A stretch of 64,000 bases of DNA, from positions 35,498,126 to 35,562,125 of the forward strand of contig OZ025258.1 of the NCBI GenBank assembly GCA_964019135.1, read 5' to 3'. This DNA is from Arenicola marina (taxonomy: Eukaryota; Annelida; Polychaeta; Arenicolidae). Of the stretch, positions 58,914 to 64,000 are shown piece by piece. A model generated the notes under the pieces. The model did not search any database. It was not told where the DNA came from and worked only from the letters and a program-made list of their open reading frames with translations. A program made the position numbers and the translations under genes. Within the stretch, counting starts at the first letter, position 1; every line of letters begins with the position of its first letter.

Positions 58914-59046
58914 CAATACACAGGGTAGAGGTGTTAATGGGGCGGTTTCGTTCAGCGTAGTTTCGCCCAACTCGCTAAGTGGCGCAAGTGTAACATTGGT
59001 TATAAACACGATCAGCGGCTCGAGCAGCCGTCTCCGACCGTGAAAC

Positions 59047-62000
59047 ATGGATCGGTCCAATTTAACACGCTCTTGGACTGTTTTGCAACTTAAAGAAGAA
59101 TTGAGCAGAAGAGGGGCGTCCACAAGGGGCAGGAAAACAGATCTGATTGAACGGTAAGTATCGACATTGAGGGTTTCCCCTCAAAAATATTTGAAAATAG
59201 TGTATTATCGCTCATATTGCAATTCAGCCCATTACCATGGTACCAGGCCTACCATGGCATTGGCCGCATTGCCTTAGGCAAACTAATAACTTAGTTATAC
59301 CGTAATTAGCTTGTTTTAGTTATACCGTAATGAATGTTTTTTTAATAATGAGATATACGAACTTAGTCTAGTTTATTTTGCTAAGAGGAATTTTAGAAAT
59401 GATGTTTTACACTGGGCACAGATTTGGCATGATCTTAAAACTGAAAGCGGGGGGGGGTGGTTACTAAATAATTGTGTCCAGGGAGAGGGACTATTTGGAA
59501 TGGAAGTACCACCGGGACAGGGGCCCTTTGCAATACACGTATATGGGAAATCCGGGAATAAACAGGGAGGGGAGGGGGGGAGGGGGGGTCTACCACTATA
59601 CAATTTTTTTTCCATTTTTTAGCATGTGTGCATCCTTCTGACAAAACCAAGTGCATGGTCAACATAGAAAAGGTAATACACAAAAAAATATGAAGGCTGT
59701 GAAATGTATAGATGTTTGTGAATAATCAAGGCATTAAATTCTTATGTGAAGTCTACATATCTTTTTTTACATATATATATGTAAATAAATTCCTCCATGT
59801 CTTGTAAATAAATATCAAATGTATAACAAATATCTATATATAGTGTCTGCTACTTATATCGCATATATTGCATTGGAAATAAATGACAATGTTAATATGC
59901 AGTATTTGAACTGAAATGAATAGACACAGCATTAAACTGTAAGGTTGAACTGTCACATTGCTGTGTGACATAGAATACAAATTTAAGATGTAATTGTTTT
60001 ATTCTGCTGCATATATGTGGGTTACATATTTTGAAATTGAGAAAAAGTACTTAAATGTATTTCACTGTCAATTGTTTTCAGCTTGGAAGCTTATGAGAGA
60101 AATAAGAATTTTTCAAATGAAGCTCCAGCAGCTTTATTGGACCCAACCATCCCCGGGTGGCCAGAGTCTGGCTTCCGTCAGATAGTTCCCAGCCTTAGGG
60201 AGAAACTCCCCAAAATTGAAATGGAACATGTGACAGCTTATTTTGGACATCAACAGGTAACCTAGAAATTACCAATGTGCCTTTACAGAAGATTTAATTA
60301 ATAGTACTGCTGCAATTGGCGGGTCCAAAGGGACTGTTTATTATTATAATGACCCGTCATGTTTTGAAGGGGGGAGGATTTAGGTTTATGAGATGATCTA
60401 TCAAGTTAACTGAACTTCGCAATATGATCTAGTGTTTCATTTGTTCCCAACTTTGCATTTAACTAATTATGGTTTGGTGCACAAATGTATAATTTCCACT
60501 TAATACTTTGATAGGCAGCTGATCGATTATCATCTGCTAATCTGAAAGCCATCGAGAAGGGTAAAGCATTGGTGGAAGGCGACAGGGTAGCAGCATGCAG
60601 TATGGCAGAAAGAAATAAAGATGTTTATTTCTCTGGATTTGTCAAAGCTGCTATGAAAAAAAAGGTCAGTTTAAATATCTTAACTCCTAATTGATTTAAA
60701 GAAAAGATGTTGCGTGTATGTCAATATATATGCTCTATCTGCTTTGTTAAAAGGAGAAAGAAATTTTATCAGTGCATGAGAGATTAAGATCTAAACACAA
60801 TAAATGTTGTTTGGCTTTGCAGGTGTCTTACAACTACAAACTGAAAGTCAACAAAAATCATGGCTACGTGGAAAATAGTCATTGTGAGTGCCCTGCTGGG
60901 AGAGGACCACGGGGAACTTGTAAACATGTAGCAGCGGTTCTCATGGTACTCTCCGCATTCACCACGACGGGCAAACTAGCTGTGAGCCTGACGTGCACTG
61001 ACCGTCTGCAGTCGTTTCACCGGCCAGCCAAATTACATAGTGGTAAGTAATAACATCAACAATTGTGTCCGTTCGAATATTTTTTCCATAGCAAGTACAA
61101 GTTTGACATAAGTAAATTTATTAATCCAATGTACAATGAAATCAATTTGACACATATACAGTACAATTTCACAATTACAATAGCCCGTTTTGGCAAGTAG
61201 GCCTCTAGCGCCCGAAACTGTATTATAAATATTGTTAAGACTTAACACTATATTTCAGGATCTCCCATTAAGTCAGAGGATCTCGTCATGCGAGTTGGCC
61301 AGCAGGACGAGATGCTAGAGGACCCACGGCCTCTCCGTTTCCGGAATTGTCCCGGTTACCAGGATTGCGTAAGGCGGGAGGTTATTGCGTACGTCTGTAG
61401 TATTGGGGAGGATGTAACAGCACGATACGCATACGAAAGGGCCGACTTGCAAGCGGCAGACCTTGACCACAACTACATGAAGGTCCCATTCCTGGAGACC
61501 TGGATCGACAGGGCGAACGAGGTGTCGGCGGCCCAGGCTCAAGCTATTGAACGCAAGACGAGGGGGCAAAGTCAAAACCCTAAATGGCATGCTGAACGTT
61601 CGTGGCGCATAACAACCTCAAATTTTGGAACAATTGCTAAGTCAACGGACCGCCGAAACCGTGAGAAACAATGTCAATCACTAACTGATCAAAGCTTGAT
61701 TGTTTCTCTGGCCATAAATCACGGCAAACATTACGAACCAATAGCTTTGCGGAGCTTTAAGACGGAGAGAAACCTTAAGGTCCGGAGCTGTGGGCTGTTT
61801 GTCCGTGAAGATTTCTCCTTTTTGGGTGCTTCTCCTGATGGAGTTATTGACGCCGATACCATTGTGGAGATTAAGTGTCCATACACTGGACGTCATGAAC
61901 CAATTGTACCTGGACCAAAGTTTAAATTTTTGCTGAGCATCAATGACTGTCTGGCTTTGAAACGACACCACATCTACTATGACCAAATTCAAGGTCAGTT

Positions 62001-62166
62001 GTTTGTGAGCAAAGCTAAATTATGTTACCTTGTCGTGTACACTCTTTTCGACATGAGAATCGTAGAGGTCAGATACGATGAGGAGTATTGCAGGGACAGC
62101 CTACTGCCTAAACTTCAGGCGTTCTACACGAAATTCTTCAGACCATATCTAGCCAAATTGATGTAA
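59047..62166 (+). CDS. SAP-SWIM-YqaJ nuclease of an ISL2EU-like DNA transposon, intact
   Basis: Five exons with GT-AG borders join in one frame: 59047-59153, 60082-60256, 60515-60664, 60823-61042 and 61259-62166 (TAA), 519 residues. Residues 4-38 form a SAP DNA-binding motif (LQLKEELSRRGAS...RKTDLIER). A SWIM zinc finger has Cys165, Cys167, Cys177 and His179 (CECP...CKH). Residues of roughly 310-500 form a YqaJ/lambda-exonuclease fold with GASPDG (Asp411) and EIKCPY (Glu421, Lys423), the expected metal-binding residues. An in-frame TGA lies directly before the ATG, fixing the N terminus. It ends 206 bp from a THAP/DDE transposase on the other strand. From memory, ISL2EU-type eukaryotic transposons carry such a transposase plus a YqaJ protein. 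A host-domesticated gene is the alternative. No break is visible, in contrast with the transposase. Confidence 0.88.
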
Positions 62167-62372
62167 ACTGAGACTGTATAGATACAATCTTGCGTATACA
62201 AATATTTGTGCATAAAGTTGCATGGTATATAAACATTAGATTCTTTCAAATCCACTCTCCGCTCGCTCGCTCCGGTATCGGAGGACGTTATATGCGGCTT
62301 TATATATCACTGAAGGATGTTCATATAAGTGATGCAGTGATATTTAAAAATTGCAAATAGTTTCTGCCATAA

Positions 62373-63544
62373 TTATGCATTCTTGCTAACAATACAAGTC
62401 TTTAAATTGCTCAGAAGGAAACATACAGTGATAATCCTGTTACCCAACGGAACCCTCGTCACTGGTAGGGATCTTGTGAGAATCTTGAATGTTTTTGCCA
62501 GACCTATTACACGTTCAACATGTATGCGCTTTTCGCCTGTCGCGTACAACCTCAGATTGAGTTAGTTGGCTTTTTCCCTTTAAAAATGTTGGCATATTAA
62601 TTTTTACATCTTTTGTAGCGAACAGGTCCTGAACATTAAATCATCTACCGGTCATTATGCTATCCCCTTCTTCAAACATTGTTTGGTCCTTGAGCAACTC
62701 TGATCGCTCGCAAATTTGTCTGTTGCTGACACTGCCTGCATAGGCTGAACTAACAAATGAGACAACCCCTTTTTTGTTTTTATAAGTCGAAAATGTTGCA
62801 CTTTGTGCAGCAACTCGCCCTGGCTTTTGTATAGGAATTTCAGTAGCATCAATAATAATCCTGGTTGAAGGCAACTGTTTTTAAAGTGTTTTGGCATTGT
62901 GTCATTTACCACTTTTCTAGATGGTGTAAAATTTGCTTCTTTCAGCTGATAATACATAAAGTTTATCCAGGTTCTAAATACACGCGACACAGTGCCTTTG
63001 CTTAGTTCAAATAATAAAGCCAGTTCATAATCATCCTTGGCTTGTCTTAATTTAATGAGGGCCAAAAAGAGTTGGTCTTGTGGGGGGAGGTTGCATTGCG
63101 GTACAGCAAGATGATGAACACACTCTCCCAAGATTCGAAAAAGAAGCATAAAGTGCTCAATTAAATTAAATCCTGTGTAATACTTAATGGCATTTGGATC
63201 TTCACAAAATGACTCTATGGAAAACATAATTTTCTTTGTGGGTACTAGCAAATCGCATGACAAACACTTATCTTCGAACTGCTTCACATCAGATGAAGGT
63301 ACAATTTCAACGGCAGATGGCTCTGACTCAGTCATACAACCATCTTGTGTAACTTCAACTTCAGCACCAACATCTTGAATGGTTGATTCATGTGGTTTCT
63401 TTAGGGATGTGTTGTCATCAGCAGCTCTCACTTGCTTAGTTTTGCGCTTTTGGTGGCGTTTCTCACGTGGGCTTGCTTCAGTAGAGCTCATGGTAAATGC
63501 AAACACTGATGGGGTGGCAGCTTTTTTTAAACTTTTCCTCTCAC
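62373..63544 (-). pseudogene. DDE_4-type transposase (ISL2EU-like), main exon, broken
   Basis: On the minus strand, sequence from 63544 (behind a TTCCTAAACAG-type acceptor) encodes a basic linker. A helix-turn-helix region follows (QDQLFLALIKLRQAKDDYEL, SKGTVSRVFRTW). Then come IIIDATEIPIQKP with the first catalytic Asp, SNRQICERSELL, and finally RIHVERVIGLAKTF with the catalytic Glu, ending at 62375-62373. The frame is broken at least three times: near 62875, near 62645 where the second catalytic Asp block is destroyed, and near 62525. The enzyme is dead. Its end faces the SAP-SWIM-YqaJ gene tail to tail, so both belong to one element whose right terminus lies beyond the window. Confidence 0.82.
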
Positions 63545-63775
63545 CTGTTTAGGAATATAATTACACACAAAATAAATTTAGATACATGTATATATAAATC
63601 CTAGATTTTATTTAATTAAGTTATGTTCACTAAATTTGCAGTCTCAAAAATGGAATGATCTAAGCTTACTAGGTGAAATACTGGTCTGTAACTTATATAT
63701 ATCCCTAGTCAACTGACAAGAAACTTGCATTAAACCTATGTACAAGTAAGGTTAAGTGCTGTTTATTACTGTTTA
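63545..63775. other. Interval between THAP exon and main transposase exon
   Basis: AT-rich sequence of about 230 bp, presumably an intron of the transposase gene on the minus strand. The acceptor at its left end is clear, the donor is not. Confidence 0.4.
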
Positions 63776-63988
63776 GCACATGCCTAGAATTGTTTCTTTA
63801 TAGTCTGTTGGCACAAAGTGGTCACTGCATACTGTAGTATATACAGATGTTGGTTGCCATAGCCTTTTTGTTTGTGGATGAACCCGTCGAATAGCTACAA
63901 TCCATTGTTTCCTTAACTTGGGATCAGATGGAAAACGATGTCCCCCATTGGCATTCTTGTATTTCGGCACACAACAATATTGTGGCAT
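63776..63988 (-). pseudogene. THAP zinc-finger exon of the transposase
   Basis: Begins MPQYCCVPKYKN and continues RFPSDPKLRKQWIVAIRR, SVYTTVCSDHF, typical of a THAP DNA-binding domain (C2CH zinc finger). It is the expected N terminus of the transposase at 62373-63544. The second zinc Cys, normally in the CVPKC position, is Tyr here (codon TAC), which should disable zinc binding. The exon runs to a stop at about 63776 without a clear donor, so how it joins the next exon is unresolved. Confidence 0.75.
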
Positions 63989-64000
63989 CTTGTCAACCTG

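Overview
The window is eukaryotic nuclear DNA from an invertebrate deuterostome. Amphioxus (Branchiostoma) is my best guess, as an inference from gene content and repeat style rather than a match I could run. The evidence is a TRAF adaptor gene, a FoxQ2 forkhead gene, a CYP2-type P450 and an SDR9C-type dehydrogenase, all with small exons and GT-AG introns. They sit in DNA crowded with minisatellites, short inverted-repeat transposons and near-identical duplicated blocks. One 200-base run of N (25004-25203) shows this is a draft assembly.

Layout. 1-6236 (+): the 3' part of a TRAF gene in six visible exons; its RING end lies to the left of the window. One intron holds a non-autonomous DNA transposon and a 23-bp minisatellite. 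6379-7460 (+): a 5'-truncated LINE. 9137-17068 (-): a six-exon BDH1/HSD17B2-like short-chain dehydrogenase whose frame is intact but whose catalytic Ser and Lys are replaced. The intronless FoxQ2 gene (12752-13927, +) sits inside its 4.4-kb third intron, with a TATA box and four CACGTG boxes upstream. 17069-21500: no gene seen, dispersed repeats only. 21503-34834: two near-identical 6-7 kb tandem copies built of minisatellites, palindromes and AGGTCA-rich repeat DNA, ending in a G-rich array. 35170-42000: repeat country with a CCATGG array, GACGT arrays, and one transposon carrying two other transposons inside it. 42981-46262 (+): a complete CYP2-type P450 gene. 47165-50570: LINE reverse-transcriptase fragments with a BEL/Pao fossil between them. 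50600-57000: largely featureless. 57195-57542 (-): a broken copy of the P450 first exon. 58500-64000: a DNA transposon module with an intact five-exon SAP-SWIM-YqaJ nuclease gene (+), tail to tail with a broken THAP/DDE transposase (-).

How the parts relate. The host genes do not form a pathway: signalling adaptor, reductase-like protein, transcription factor and P450 are independent. The points most worth following are the intact transposon nuclease beside a dead transposase, the dehydrogenase that looks like a pseudoenzyme and hosts FoxQ2, and the tandem duplication whose junction falls in a G-rich array. A repeat family carrying TCAAGGTCA (orphan nuclear-receptor type) sites, and a Mutator-like foldback family present as 686-bp and 75-bp hairpins, are also notable.
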